Source of the DNA: an uncultured Dehalococcoidia bacterium
GTDB taxonomy: Bacteria; Chloroflexota; Dehalococcoidia; Lucifugimonadales; UBA3495
Direction: 5' to 3'
NCBI GenBank assembly: GCA_958296385.1
Contig: OY282494.1
Coordinates: forward strand, 2,517,537 to 2,581,536
DNA length: 64,000 bases
Under the pieces are notes generated by a model, which ran no database searches, was not told the DNA's origin, and saw nothing but the letters and a program-made list of their open reading frames with translations. The position numbers were made by a program, and so were the translations under genes. Positions 8,369-16,337 of this stretch are shown here, in pieces. Each line of letters begins with the position of its first letter. Position 1 is the first letter of the stretch.

Positions 8369-9514
8369 ATGCCCAGCGTAGCATTTTGGCGCCCCCGTCT
8401 GCGCGGGGCGCGTTTTGACGGCGGCGAGATTCCGTTGCAGGTTCTGCCCGACTTGGCCGCATTGCGGGAAATGGTAATCGACGTGGCCAAATGGCGGTAT
8501 CTGCAAGATAACCCGGAACGCCAAAGAGCGCCGCGCGGGTTTGCTGACAAAATTGACTTGAATCTGGCCGGTATCGACAGCGGCAGCGCAGAGCCAGTCA
8601 TAAATATGACTACGACTGAGCCAGCGCTGCCGGGCATAGGATTGCCATATCAAAAGTTCTTATCCCTGGCCAGGGATGACATCGCTGCCTTGATCGCAGC
8701 TGAGTCAGAAAACGGCAGCGCGCCAATCGCCGAACATCTCCCCAACAAATTTTTGGCGTATTTTAACCGCATTGGGCGCAGCCTGCGCGATGACGAGTCA
8801 ATGGAGTTTCCGATGTCCAACGGTTCGCCTCCGGCCAAGTTGACCAAAGAAACGCGCCAACGACTGCTGCAACGCTCAAATATCGTGGAATTCACGGAGG
8901 AAGTGACCCTGCGCGGGACTGTTCCTGAGGCTGACCAGATGCGGATGAGTTTTGAGCTGCAACAGGTTCACGGTGGAAAGGTAGCCGGGCCTATGCCCGA
9001 ACAGCATCGCGACACCATCATCTCGGCGTTTGACGGGTATAAGGACAATGCCCGGATACTGGTTCACGGCATTGGCCGCTATGACCGCCAGAACCGATTG
9101 TACGGCCTGGAATCGGTCGAGCAGGTCACCTTGCTTGACCCGCTGGACGTTCCGGCGCGCCTGGACGAGTTTCGCGCTATGCAGGACGGTTGGCTTGACG
9201 GCGCCGGGCTGGCCCCCTCACATTCCGGTCTGGATTGGCTGGCCGCCGGCTTTCAGCGTCATTTTCCCGATAACCTGCCGCTACCCCATCTTTACCCGAC
9301 GCCGGAGGGGGGTATTGAAGCGGAGTGGTCGCTGGGCGCACATTCTGTCATCTTTGAGTTTCATCTTGATACCCACGAGGGGGACTGGCTCCGGTTCGCA
9401 AAAGAGGATGATGACGACGAGGATTCGCAAACCTTGAATCTCGATGATGCTAACGATTGGCAGTGGTTTGCCGGAGAAATCCGCCGCCTGAGCGGGGCCG
9501 AGAGTCCGGAATGA
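8369..9514 (+). CDS. conserved protein of unknown function (381 aa), first of a coupled pair
   Basis: GAGGAGG 6 nt before the ATG at 8369 fixes the start. The protein has a mixed alpha/beta look and an acidic stretch, KEDDDDEDS, near the C-terminus. A segment reading TEEVTLRGTVPEADQMRMSF suggests repeated beta strands, as does the RILVHGIGRYDRQNRLYGLESVEQ part. I do not recognise a catalytic motif. Its TGA overlaps the ATG of the next gene (ATGA), so the two proteins are translated together and probably act together. No signal or membrane segments. Confidence 0.72.
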   Translation: MPSVAFWRPRLRGARFDGGEIPLQVLPDLAALREMVIDVAKWRYLQDNPERQRAPRGFADKIDLNLAGIDSGSAEPVINMTTTEPALPGIGLPYQKFLSLARDDIAALIAAESENGSAPIAEHLPNKFLAYFNRIGRSLRDDESMEFPMSNGSPPAKLTKETRQRLLQRSNIVEFTEEVTLRGTVPEADQMRMSFELQQVHGGKVAGPMPEQHRDTIISAFDGYKDNARILVHGIGRYDRQNRLYGLESVEQVTLLDPLDVPARLDEFRAMQDGWLDGAGLAPSHSGLDWLAAGFQRHFPDNLPLPHLYPTPEGGIEAEWSLGAHSVIFEFHLDTHEGDWLRFAKEDDDDEDSQTLNLDDANDWQWFAGEIRRLSGAESPE

Positions 9515-9885
9515 ACGCAGAAACATTGCTGCATCGGGTAATCAAGCCTGCTTGGTGGTTACAAAGCGGGGCAATTTCATCACAAGCCTTCCGGCCTGGA
9601 CCGGAAGACGAGAAGCAGATGTCGGTTTATGATGGCGATCAAATCACGGCGGCAGCCGCCTGGCGGCATTACATTAATGACCCGGCCAAACCGGCGCCAA
9701 GCGGTGTGCTGGCCATTACGCAGGAAGAATGCCGACGGCAGGATTTGCCAGTCCGTCCCGACCCGGATACTTTCCCGGCGCACGTCCTGATTGATTTTCG
9801 GGAGTTCGGTACGAACCGGACTAAAAGGAAATCGGAAAGATTGCGCGATGCCGCAGTAAATCGCGGCTGGCAGTTCCAGCCCTGA
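9511..9885 (+). CDS. conserved protein of unknown function (124 aa), second of a coupled pair
   Basis: Starts at the ATG overlapping the stop of the upstream gene. The 124 residues include SVYDGDQITAAAAWRHY and a basic C-terminus, TNRTKRKSERLRDAAVNRGW. The HVLIDFREF strand followed by a basic helix is reminiscent of small nucleic-acid-associated or toxin/antitoxin proteins, but this is only an impression. The coupling to the 381-residue partner is the strongest statement that can be made. Confidence 0.65.
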   Translation: MNAETLLHRVIKPAWWLQSGAISSQAFRPGPEDEKQMSVYDGDQITAAAAWRHYINDPAKPAPSGVLAITQEECRRQDLPVRPDPDTFPAHVLIDFREFGTNRTKRKSERLRDAAVNRGWQFQP

Positions 9886-10083
9886 ATCCCCGGCAGCGCC
9901 CCCTTATGCCCGGCCTAACCGCCCTCCGAGCCTTGCCATCGCTGGCGGCGATACGGTACTAATCGCATCACCTTTTAGCCCGCAGGAATAGCCGACGGGC
10001 AACGTCGCATCTCCAAGTTGCACGATATTCGCAGGCCGTAGTATCCTATACGGTAGCCGTCCCAAGTTGACGCTGCTGTATTT

Positions 10084-11334
10084 ATGATTCCCAGCTCTAA
10101 CGGCAATCATCCTACCCCCGCGCGCGCCGGTTCCGCTGTTTATGTGGATACGGAGAACTTGCGGGATAATGACCGGGCGCAGGATGTTATTGCGCAGGTG
10201 GTTGCGGGTTGGCCGGGGGGTTGCCCGCCGGTGGCCAGCCTGTCGCTGTACGTGCGTGCCGACAAGGTGGCGCTGTGGCGCATTTGGGCGGAGGCCACCT
10301 ACCCGACGCTGCGCGTGCGGGTGCGCGGCGTCCAGCATTTCAGCAACAGCAAGGCCAAAAACTCCGCAGATTTGGCCATCACCGCCGACGCCGTGGCCGA
10401 CCTGGTTACCGGCGATGCCGCCACCGTCGCCGTCATCAGCAACGACAGCGACTTTGGCGCGCTGTTCGTCAAGGTGCGCGAGCTGGCGGACGTCGCCGGC
10501 GGCGCACCGGCGCCTTTTCTATGGATAACCGCGCCCGACGCCGGCGGCCTGTCGCCCGAAATGGAGCGATTCGTACCGGCGCAATACCGCTGGGATTTGT
10601 CCGACGACGACACTGCGCCGGCCCCGGCCGCCGTGATTCCAACGACCAGCAAGCCGGCGATTGAAGCGCTGCCCGATGCGATTCATCCGGCCCGGCTGGC
10701 GGCGCTGGCGACGCCCGCTGCGCCCACCACCACCGCTGCGCCCACCACCCCCGCCGTCCGCGACGCCAACCCCGGCGGCGATGCCATCGCCGAGGAGCTG
10801 ATACGCCGTCTGCCCATCGGCAAGTTCAAGGTTGCCGACGCGCAAAGCGTTATCCGGGCGCGCTGGCCCAAAATGTCCATCGCCAGAGACACCGCCCAAC
10901 TTGGACAGCATCTGCTCAAAGAGGTTTGGCCCATGCTGGAAAAGCGCGGCGTTACGATGCCCCGCAAGAGTTCGCCCCGCACCTACGAAATCACGCAAGC
11001 CGCCAAAGATTCCATCGCGCCGCCGGCGCCAGTCCGGCCCGCTGGCAAGGGCAAAACCCCCGCCGAACCTACCCCGGCGCAGCTGGCCGCCGCCGTTGCC
11101 GCCGGCATCAGCGACGACATATTCAGCGCATCCGAGGCGCAAGCGGTCATCAAAGCGCGCTGGCCGGAGCATCCGGCGTCCAACGATATACCGCAGCGGT
11201 TCGGCGTCTGGTTCAAGAACGGCCTCTGGCCGGTGATGGAAAATCACAACGTGACCATCGCCAAAGAAAAGCCCCGCCGCTACGAGATGCCCCCCGACGC
11301 GCGCAACCGCCTCATCGCCCAGGCCGAGCAGTAG
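10084..11334 (+). CDS. NYN-domain (PIN-like) nuclease with two C-terminal winged-helix-like repeats
   Basis: A 416-residue protein. The NYN domain covers about residues 15-175, with acidic residues in the expected places: YVDTENL (Asp22), NSADLAITADAVADL (Asp96, Asp102) and ISNDSDFGALF (Asp121, Asp123). These are the metal-binding positions of PIN/NYN RNases. A Pro/Ala/Thr-rich linker leads to two related segments of about 70 residues (about 235-305 and 340-405). Both contain (S/Q)xVI(R/K)ARWP...WP(M/V)(L/M)E and end in (T/R)YE(I/M), like LOTUS or winged-helix RNA-binding modules. Likely an RNA-processing or RNA-degrading enzyme. The start lacks a clear ribosome site. Confidence 0.85.
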   Translation: MIPSSNGNHPTPARAGSAVYVDTENLRDNDRAQDVIAQVVAGWPGGCPPVASLSLYVRADKVALWRIWAEATYPTLRVRVRGVQHFSNSKAKNSADLAITADAVADLVTGDAATVAVISNDSDFGALFVKVRELADVAGGAPAPFLWITAPDAGGLSPEMERFVPAQYRWDLSDDDTAPAPAAVIPTTSKPAIEALPDAIHPARLAALATPAAPTTTAAPTTPAVRDANPGGDAIAEELIRRLPIGKFKVADAQSVIRARWPKMSIARDTAQLGQHLLKEVWPMLEKRGVTMPRKSSPRTYEITQAAKDSIAPPAPVRPAGKGKTPAEPTPAQLAAAVAAGISDDIFSASEAQAVIKARWPEHPASNDIPQRFGVWFKNGLWPVMENHNVTIAKEKPRRYEMPPDARNRLIAQAEQ

Positions 11335-11479
11335 CTGCCATCGGAATGACAGATCGGAGAAATGGCAGTGGCCTGGTGACCGGGCAGGGGTTGACATCCC
11401 GGCTCATCTGTAAGAACATAGGTTCGCCATCGCTGCCGGGCTACCGATTTTTACCCGGCGGCGGCAGGGAGTGTTCACT

Positions 11480-12913
11480 GTGCTTATCAAGCGTACCCCG
11501 GACCGTTACGACAAACTGCAAATCCTGGGCGGTATGGCGGCTGCCGACGACATCCTCACCGGCGGCAAGGCCGACGGACACGGCCATACCGTCAACGCCA
11601 AGTTCGCCGCCGGCACCGTGGGCCGCGGCCCCAACCGCATCGCCTACTCCGACCCCGGCAAAAACCCCGCCCCCGGCATCTACAAGGCCAGTATGCCCAA
11701 CGGCAAGAAAATCAACCTGATGCGGGTGATGTTCACCGACTTTTGCAAGATGGACTGCGCCTATTGCCCCAACAGCATTTACGTGCCGCGCAAGCGCTAC
11801 GCTTTCAAGCGGGATGAGCTGGCCGATACCTTTATGGAGCTGCACGGGCGCCTGGCCGTGGACGGCCTGTTCCTCAGCTCCGGCATCGCCGGGGATGGCA
11901 CCAAAACTACCCAGCATCTGGTTGAAACCGTGGAAATCATCCGCAAAAAGCACGGGTTCAAGGGCTACATCCATATGAAAGTGATGCCCGGCGCCAGCCG
12001 CGAGCTGGTCGAAAAGGCGCACCGCCTGGGCAGCCGTCTGTCGGTGAATATCGAAACCCCGGAACCCGATATGATGCGCCGCATCAGCCCGCACAAGGAC
12101 TTGCAGCAGGACATTCTCGACCCGATGGCCTGGATTAACGACCTGACCCGGGAGAGCAGCGGAGGCGCCGTGGGTCAGGCGACGCAGTTTGTGGTGGGCG
12201 CCGCCGACGAGTCCGACCGGCAGATTTACCGCCGGGTTGACCAGATGTACGCCGACTGGAACCTGAAACGGGTCTATTATCCGCCGTTCCGTCCGGCGCG
12301 GCACACGCCAATGGAGGAAAAGCCGCCGGTACACTCCGGCCGGGAGCATCGCCTTTACCAGATGGACTGGCTGCGGCGGGTCTATCAGTTTCCCACCACC
12401 GAGATTGACCTGGCCTTTGACCAAAGCGGCTTTCTGTCGCTGGAGCAGGACCCCAAGACGGTCATCGCGATGGAGAACCTGGACGCGTTCCCGATGGACT
12501 TGAACGCCGTCAGCAAAGACCAGCTGCTGCGCATCCCCGGCATCGGCCCGGTATCCGCCGGCCGCATCATCGAGAACCGCCGCCAGCACAGCATCGACAA
12601 CTGGCGGGACTTGCAGGCGATGGGCGTCGTCCGCAAGCGCGCCTGGCCCTACGTAGTATTCCCCGGCCAGCGCCCGCCGTCCGGCAAACAGCTGCGGCTG
12701 GATATGTTCGGCGAGGCGCAAGACCGGCGGGCTGCCGAATCCGCCGGCGCCGCCCTGCCACCGCCCATATCGTCCAAACTGGCCTCCATAATGGAACAAC
12801 CGGCCGCCTACACCACTACCCCAGACCACGCCTGCATCCCCGGCAGCAAAGGCGCAATGTGCGCCGGCTGCCCCATCAACCCGGCGTCTTTATCAGCAAA
12901 TTATAAAAATTGA
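11480..12913 (+). CDS. radical SAM DNA modification/repair-type protein with C-terminal HhH
   Basis: The [4Fe-4S]-binding CxxxCxxC motif reads CKMDCAYC at about residues 89-96. The surrounding sequence (TDFCKMDCAYCPNSIYVPRK, then LFLSSGIAGDGTKTTQ) matches the radical SAM family usually annotated as a putative DNA modification/repair protein and typically linked to a uracil-DNA glycosylase. A helix-hairpin-helix segment, LRIPGIGPVSAGRIIENR, lies near residue 345, and a second Cys group ends the protein. I prefer the GTG at 11480 (AGGGAG 8 nt upstream) to the in-frame GTG at 11471. No glycosylase gene is adjacent. Instead, PRTase-like and NADAR genes follow. A TTGACA box at 11391 lacks a good -10. 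Confidence 0.88.
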   Translation: MLIKRTPDRYDKLQILGGMAAADDILTGGKADGHGHTVNAKFAAGTVGRGPNRIAYSDPGKNPAPGIYKASMPNGKKINLMRVMFTDFCKMDCAYCPNSIYVPRKRYAFKRDELADTFMELHGRLAVDGLFLSSGIAGDGTKTTQHLVETVEIIRKKHGFKGYIHMKVMPGASRELVEKAHRLGSRLSVNIETPEPDMMRRISPHKDLQQDILDPMAWINDLTRESSGGAVGQATQFVVGAADESDRQIYRRVDQMYADWNLKRVYYPPFRPARHTPMEEKPPVHSGREHRLYQMDWLRRVYQFPTTEIDLAFDQSGFLSLEQDPKTVIAMENLDAFPMDLNAVSKDQLLRIPGIGPVSAGRIIENRRQHSIDNWRDLQAMGVVRKRAWPYVVFPGQRPPSGKQLRLDMFGEAQDRRAAESAGAALPPPISSKLASIMEQPAAYTTTPDHACIPGSKGAMCAGCPINPASLSANYKN

Positions 12914-12975
12914 ACAAATGTTGCAATCCGGGCATTGGCTATGCTACGGTAGCGCCGCTGGACGGAAAACCGCCA

Positions 12976-13953
12976 ATGACGACGGAACGTAACAACCTGC
13001 TGGCCTCTATAGCCGGCACAATCAAGGACTACCGCGCCGGCGAAATCGCCGAGCCTACGCCGGCGCACGTTGACCGCTGGATTAGCCAGTTCGACGATGT
13101 GGTGCAGATTCCTATGCTCCGTGAACTGGACTCCGTGTTCAAACGTACCTACGTATCAATGCCCAGGATGCAGCAATTTCTCGCCGGAGTAGCAGACAGT
13201 TTCCCTTGCGAGTTTTGGCAAGCGGCGCATATCCTCAGCATTCAGCAAAACGGCGGGAGCCAAGCCGAAATTCGCGAATTATTTGGTCACGTCTTGCGAG
13301 AGCGCTGTGGTGCCACTGTAGAATACACGGGCTCTGCCGATGGTGATTTTGTTTATCTTGATGATGCCATTTTCACTGGAGAGCGTGTGCTATATGATCT
13401 TCGGACTTGGTTCCAGTATCAAGCTCCGGCAAAAGCAAACCTTCATATAATGGTAATAGCAGTTCACACGCTAGGCTCATATTGGATTGAAAAGAATCTG
13501 GAATCCAGCAAATCTGGAAAGCAAATCGCCGTGACAACTTGGCGTGGTTCGACATTCGAGAATCGGTTGGTATATCGGAACCAATCAGATGTGCTTTGGC
13601 CTACGGATGGAATCTATCCTGATGGCGGTTTTCAACCTCGCCAGCCTGGATATAAGGGCCCAATTTTTGCTAGCGAGCAAGGGCGCCAGCTACTTGAGCG
13701 GGAATTCTTGACCGCTGGACTCAAGATACGGGGTTTCGCCAATAAGCCCAGCCCCGCACTCAAACCCTTGGGCTTTTCCCAATTCAGATTCAGCCCCGGC
13801 TTCGGTTCCCTGCTCGTAACCTACCGGAACTGTCCCAACAACTGCCCGTTAGCCCTCTGGTACGGTGACCCGTCATATCCAGACCATCACCCTTTGAGCA
13901 AATGGTATCCGTTGTTTCCACGCAAAACTTACGAAGTAGGGCGACTATTATGA
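12976..13953 (+). CDS. phosphoribosyltransferase-like protein
   Basis: The 325-residue product contains DGDFVYLDDAIFTGERVLYDL at about residues 123-143. This fits the PRPP-binding loop (two acidic residues, then TG) of type I phosphoribosyltransferase folds. The N-terminal part (TPAHVDRWISQFDD...IPMLRELDSVFKRTYVS) resembles the PRTase-like proteins found in phage and defence gene clusters rather than nucleotide-salvage enzymes. The ATG at 12976 is preferred over a TTG at 12910 that overlaps the radical SAM stop. Its TGA overlaps the NADAR start (ATGA), so the two are translationally coupled. The middle of the gene (13330-13560) is noticeably more AT-rich than its surroundings, hinting at transfer. 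The family call is moderately firm and the reaction is unknown. Confidence 0.72.
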   Translation: MTTERNNLLASIAGTIKDYRAGEIAEPTPAHVDRWISQFDDVVQIPMLRELDSVFKRTYVSMPRMQQFLAGVADSFPCEFWQAAHILSIQQNGGSQAEIRELFGHVLRERCGATVEYTGSADGDFVYLDDAIFTGERVLYDLRTWFQYQAPAKANLHIMVIAVHTLGSYWIEKNLESSKSGKQIAVTTWRGSTFENRLVYRNQSDVLWPTDGIYPDGGFQPRQPGYKGPIFASEQGRQLLEREFLTAGLKIRGFANKPSPALKPLGFSQFRFSPGFGSLLVTYRNCPNNCPLALWYGDPSYPDHHPLSKWYPLFPRKTYEVGRLL

Positions 13954-14948
13954 CTACCGCAAGCACCGCCGTCGCCAACTGCCAGATTCGGACATACTGC
14001 CGGTCCAGCGCAGCCGTCTTTCTGAAAACCAGAGAGCAGTACGGCGGTCTGTCCAACATGGCCGGCGGTTTTCCTTTGTGCGTGAACGGCGTCGCGATTC
14101 GTTCGTCCGAGGCGCTGTATCAAGCGTGCCGCTTTCCCTATCTGCCGGACGTGCAACGGCTGATAATCGAGCAAATAAGCCCGATGTCGGCAAAGATGAA
14201 AGGCAAGCCGTACCGCCGGGATTCCCGGCCGGATTGGGATAATGTCCGGATCAAAATTATGCGCTGGTGCCTGAGGGTGAAACTTGCCCAGAACTGGGAA
14301 ACGTTCAGCAAGGCCCTGCTGGAGACCGGCGACCTGCCTATAGTGGAGCATTCCCGCCGCGACGATTTCTGGGGGGCCAAGCCCGTAGATGGCCAAACCC
14401 TTACCGGCGTGAACGCCCTGGGGCGGTTGCTCATGCAACTGCGGGAGTGGGTAAAACAAGAGCCGAAGGAAACCTTGCTGCGTGTTGAACCCCTGCCTAT
14501 CGGAGATTTCCTACTCTACGACGACCCAATTGAAGCCATAAACCCGAACCTTGCAGGTAGATATTTGACTCCCGAAGAGCCAAACCAATACACCCAGATG
14601 AACGCCTTTCCATTTGTGGTAGCGGAGCGTTCCAGTGAGTACACAACGATTGATGCTACCGCAGAAGACCTAATCAATATCAACAAGGCCGCCGCCAACG
14701 ACCTGGAAACATTGCCGCACATCGGCCCGAAACTATCCCAGGCAATCATATCCCACCGGGAGGAGAACGGGCCGTTTCAGACTGAACACGACATCGCCCA
14801 AGTGCGCGGCATCAGCAAGAGAACCTATCAGAGAATTGCCGACAGGATAACCGCCGGCCACCTTGCTAAAGTGGATGTCTCGTCAAAAACGCCCGGTATC
14901 GTGGCGTCGCCGAATTCCCAGGCGCTCTTATCTAAAAGCTTTAAATAG
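13950..14948 (+). CDS. NADAR domain protein with C-terminal helix-hairpin-helix
   Basis: The 332-residue protein has a NADAR domain at about residues 20-165. Landmarks are YGGLSNMAGGFPLCVNGV, RSSEALYQACRFP, RPDWDNVRIKIMRWCLRVK, and VEHSRRDDFWGA followed by GVNALGRLLMQLRE. A ComEA-type helix-hairpin-helix module follows at about 241-300 (LININKAAANDLETLPHIGP, then QVRGISKRTYQRIADRI). NADAR enzymes act on ADP-ribose-type derivatives, and some remove ADP-ribose from guanine bases as antitoxins. The HhH part suggests that this one acts on or near DNA. The start overlaps the stop of the PRTase-like gene. Domain calls are firm and the combination is unusual. Confidence 0.88.
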   Translation: MTTASTAVANCQIRTYCRSSAAVFLKTREQYGGLSNMAGGFPLCVNGVAIRSSEALYQACRFPYLPDVQRLIIEQISPMSAKMKGKPYRRDSRPDWDNVRIKIMRWCLRVKLAQNWETFSKALLETGDLPIVEHSRRDDFWGAKPVDGQTLTGVNALGRLLMQLREWVKQEPKETLLRVEPLPIGDFLLYDDPIEAINPNLAGRYLTPEEPNQYTQMNAFPFVVAERSSEYTTIDATAEDLININKAAANDLETLPHIGPKLSQAIISHREENGPFQTEHDIAQVRGISKRTYQRIADRITAGHLAKVDVSSKTPGIVASPNSQALLSKSFK

Positions 14949-15090
14949 GGGCCATTGCTATTTCAATTTGGGTGACCGAATTTAAACAACCGCGCCTGGC
15001 GCAAGTTCGTATCCCCATTCCCGCCATCCCCGCTGTGGTATCATTGCCCCCGCTGATTACCCTCATTTGCCGATGGAGGCCCGCTTTCCC

Positions 15091-16224
15091 GTGAAGAGCT
15101 ATTATTTTTCTGAGTTTCCTTACCACGAGTACCCCGACGAAGAGGGCGACAAGTATCCCTCTTTGCGGCTCACGTTTCCCAACACGTGGTTCAACCCTGG
15201 TACGGCCAACGGGCTGTTCAAGCGGTATTTTGACGAGTGCGTTTATGCTGACGAGCTGGGGTTTGACGGCATTATGCTCAACGAGCATCACAACACGCCG
15301 TCTTGCATGAACGCGGCTACCAACCTGTCGGCGGCGGTGCTGGCGCGCATTACGCATCAGGCCAAGATTCTGCTGCTGGGCAACATCCTGCCTATCCACG
15401 ACAACCCGGTGCGGCTGGCCGAGGAACTGGCGATGATTGACGTCATCTCCGGCGGGCGGCTCATCTCCGGGTTCGTGCGCGGCACCGGCGTTGAAACCGT
15501 ATCGACCAACAACAATCCCGCCGCCAACCGGGAGCGGTTCGAGGAATGCCACGACCTGGTCATCAAGACTTGGACGACTCCCGGCCCGTTTCGCTGGGAG
15601 GGCAAGCACTACAACTTTCGCGTGGTGAATCCGTGGATGGTTCCCATCCAGCAGCCGCACCCGCCCATCTGGGTGCCCGGCACGTCGTCGCCGGAGACGG
15701 CGCAGTGGTCCGGCGAACACGGCTACACTTACGTGGCTTTCCTGACCGACCTGGACGTTACCGAGGAGCTGTTCGGGATGTACCGGGAGGCCGCCGAGGG
15801 CGCGGGGCGGGAGGCCGTTCCCGACAACTTCGGCTATCTGCTGTGCTGCTACGTGGGCGAAACGCAGGAGGCGGCGGACGAGCAGGCCAAGCATTTCATC
15901 TGGCGGATGGGGCCAACCCTGCGCGGCCCCCGCGAGTACATGGCGCCGGTGGGGTATCGCTCCTCCGCAGCATCCGCCATCGCCGTGCGGCGCACCGGCC
16001 TGAAACCGCTGGGGCAGCAGACTTTTGAGGAACTGAAAGACAACTACCACATCGTTTGCGGCACGCCGGACACGGTGCTGGAAAAGCTGGAGTTCCTGCA
16101 CCGGCGCCTGGGCATGGAGCATCTGGTTTTCTACGGACAGGAATCCCGGATGGGCCACGAGGCTACGATGAAAAACATCGAGCTGTACGGCAAAGAAGTG
16201 CTGCCAATCATCAAGGACTGGTAG
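15091..16224 (+). CDS. LLM-class flavin-dependent oxidoreductase
   Basis: Bacterial-luciferase-like protein of 377 residues. Landmarks are DELGFDGIMLNEHHNTP, KILLLGNILPIHDNPVRLAEE, MIDVISGGRLISGFVRGTG and WVPGTSSPETAQW, all typical of the F420/FMN-dependent luciferase-like monooxygenase superfamily. The frame is open from a TTG at 15067 and an ATG at 15073. The GTG at 15091 gives MKSYYFSEFPYH and lies 11 nt after GGAGG, so I take it as the start. A TTxx/Ala-rich N-terminal barrel and the GxxE(T/S) loops are intact. Substrate unknown. Monocistronic. Confidence 0.92.
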   Translation: MKSYYFSEFPYHEYPDEEGDKYPSLRLTFPNTWFNPGTANGLFKRYFDECVYADELGFDGIMLNEHHNTPSCMNAATNLSAAVLARITHQAKILLLGNILPIHDNPVRLAEELAMIDVISGGRLISGFVRGTGVETVSTNNNPAANRERFEECHDLVIKTWTTPGPFRWEGKHYNFRVVNPWMVPIQQPHPPIWVPGTSSPETAQWSGEHGYTYVAFLTDLDVTEELFGMYREAAEGAGREAVPDNFGYLLCCYVGETQEAADEQAKHFIWRMGPTLRGPREYMAPVGYRSSAASAIAVRRTGLKPLGQQTFEELKDNYHIVCGTPDTVLEKLEFLHRRLGMEHLVFYGQESRMGHEATMKNIELYGKEVLPIIKDW

Positions 16225-16281
16225 CCGGGACTGGCAGCCGGGAACGTCAATCGGGAACGACATCCGACGGCGGCCGTCCAT

Positions 16282-16313
16282 AAAAAAGCCCCCGCGCCCG
16301 GAGGCGGCGGGGG
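16282..16313 (-). terminator. Rho-independent terminator of the stress-protein gene
   Basis: On the minus strand the 7-bp stem GCGGGGG/CCCCCGC (16307-16313 with 16289-16295) is followed by C and then six T (16287-16282). It lies 25-57 bp after the stop of the universal stress protein gene and also sits behind the convergent flavin oxidoreductase gene. Confidence 0.8.
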
Positions 16314-16337
16314 TTGGGGTGAGGCCGGATTTACCGG

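Noticed and set aside
11391-11420. Promoter before the radical SAM gene
   Set aside because: A perfect TTGACA is present, but no acceptable -10 occurs at 16-18 nt.
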